Shown piece by piece: positions 8,444 through 8,864 of a stretch of 8,864 nucleotides of DNA. Each line of letters starts with the position of its first letter. Position 1 is the first letter of the stretch. The stretch is from Chloroflexi bacterium RBG_16_64_43. Lineage in GTDB: Bacteria > Chloroflexota > Anaerolineae > Anaerolineales > RBG-16-64-43. A program made the translations under genes and the position numbers. Where the stretch lies: contig MGOA01000102.1 in NCBI GenBank assembly GCA_001796965.1, forward strand, positions 1 through 8,864, given 5' to 3'. The notes beneath the pieces were generated by a model that saw nothing but the letters and a program-made list of their open reading frames with translations, was not told the DNA's origin and did no database searches.

Positions 8444-8864
8444 CTAGCCCTCCTTGGCCAATTCCGCGTGCCGCTCCTTGATCCAGTCGTAACCGTGCTC
8501 TTCCAGGCGCAGGGCCAAGTCCGCGCCGCCGGATTCCACGATGCGCCCGCCGTACATCACATGCACCACGTCGGGCTTGATGTAGTTGAGTATTCGTTGA
8601 TAGTGAGTGATGACCAGCACACCCATGGCCGGCCCGCCCAGCGCATTGACACCCGTGGCCACAACGCGCAGCGCGTCGATATCCAACCCTGAGTCAGTTT
8701 CGTCGAGGATGGCGATCTCCGGTTCGAGCACGGCCATCTGCAGAATCTCCGCGCGCTTCTTCTCGCCGCCGGAGAAACCGTCGTTGAGATAGCGCCCGGC
8801 AAAATCAGCCGGCACCTCGAGTAATTCCATCTTCGCCTTGAGCAGCTTGCGGAACTCGGGAACG
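8444..8864 (-). CDS. sufC: SufC, Fe-S assembly ATPase (C-terminal part, gene runs off the right edge)
   Basis: SufC is the ABC-type ATPase that drives shape changes in SufB-SufD during cluster assembly. It is a soluble protein, not a transporter. The last 139 codons are in the window. The frame continues past Met12 of the fragment (8830) to the edge, so the 5' part with Walker A lies outside. Visible parts are the ABC signature FSGGEKKR (fragment residues 30-37), Walker B IAILDE (50-55) with the following TDSGLD D-loop, and the H-switch His87 in ITHYQRILNYIKPD. SGGEKKR followed by EILQMAVLEP and LDETDSGLDIDALR is characteristic of SufC rather than other ABC ATPases. It is the first suf gene seen here. 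Any promoter or regulator (SufR or IscR type) would lie further to the right. Confidence 0.97.
   Translation of the reverse strand, partial: VPEFRKLLKAKMELLEVPADFAGRYLNDGFSGGEKKRAEILQMAVLEPEIAILDETDSGLDIDALRVVATGVNALGGPAMGVLVITHYQRILNYIKPDVVHVMYGGRIVESGGADLALRLEEHGYDWIKERHAELAKEG
8449..8455 (-). promoter_or_regulatory. Ribosome binding site of sufB within the end of sufC
   Basis: The minus strand reads AAGGAGG five bases before the ATG at 8443. It lies in the last codons of sufC and decides the sufB start. With no bases between stop and start codons, terminating ribosomes could reinitiate directly. Confidence 0.8.

Noticed and set aside
5705..8692. Long plus-strand frames at 5705-6694, 6890-7846 and 7853-8692, opposite sufD, sufB and sufC.
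   Set aside because: Antisense shadows of strongly conserved suf genes, with no recognisable domains and no credible upstream signals.

Overview
The window is high-GC and compact, with every credible gene on the minus strand. Read right to left it holds a SUF iron-sulfur cluster assembly locus, sufC (3' part only) - sufB - sufD - small unknown ORF - sufS - sufU - Rieske ferredoxin, followed by a complete ppdK gene for pyruvate phosphate dikinase. Several families point to a Chloroflexota-like bacterium (Anaerolineae or a relative, possibly from a metagenome). The clues are a SufCBD scaffold without SufE, a SufU-type partner with a cognate SufS, a Rieske ferredoxin inside the suf cluster, the WVYLF opening of PPDK, and C-rich/G-rich dispersed repeats between genes. 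This assignment is inference from gene content, not a computed classification.

Region by region. 8864-8444 is the C-terminal part of the SufC ATPase. SufB (8443-7034) starts on the base after the sufC stop codon. SufD (7000-5627) follows after 33 nt. A 107-residue basic protein of unknown function (5615-5292) starts 11 nt after sufD, with a ribosome binding site in that gap. 5291-5019 is a 273-nt gap filled mostly by a stem-loop-rich repeat with a perfect 17-bp hairpin. SufS (5018-3771), SufU (3750-3361) and the Rieske protein (3320-2973) then follow with gaps of 20 and 40 nt. 2972-2751 is a 222-nt gap with a GC-rich hairpin, a 12-bp imperfect direct repeat, a weak extended -10-like sequence and a possible 26-codon ORF. 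PPDK (2750-1) fills the rest. Its last base pairs in the window are the first two bases of what is almost certainly its stop codon.

How the genes work together. SufS takes sulfur from cysteine as a persulfide and SufU accepts it. The SufBCD complex receives the sulfur, and with ATP hydrolysis by SufC and iron from an unidentified donor builds [4Fe-4S] or [2Fe-2S] clusters. The Rieske ferredoxin could supply or relay electrons, or be a client of the system. Its exact role is not established. PPDK interconverts pyruvate and phosphoenolpyruvate and has no obvious functional tie to Fe-S assembly. The intervening hairpin and candidate control sequences suggest it may be a separate transcription unit.

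No RNA genes, CRISPR arrays, transposases or plus-strand genes were found. The window is mainly conventional. The points most worth a second look are the unknown small protein embedded between sufD and sufS, the compact SufU that lacks the usual insertion, and the repeat element splitting the operon.
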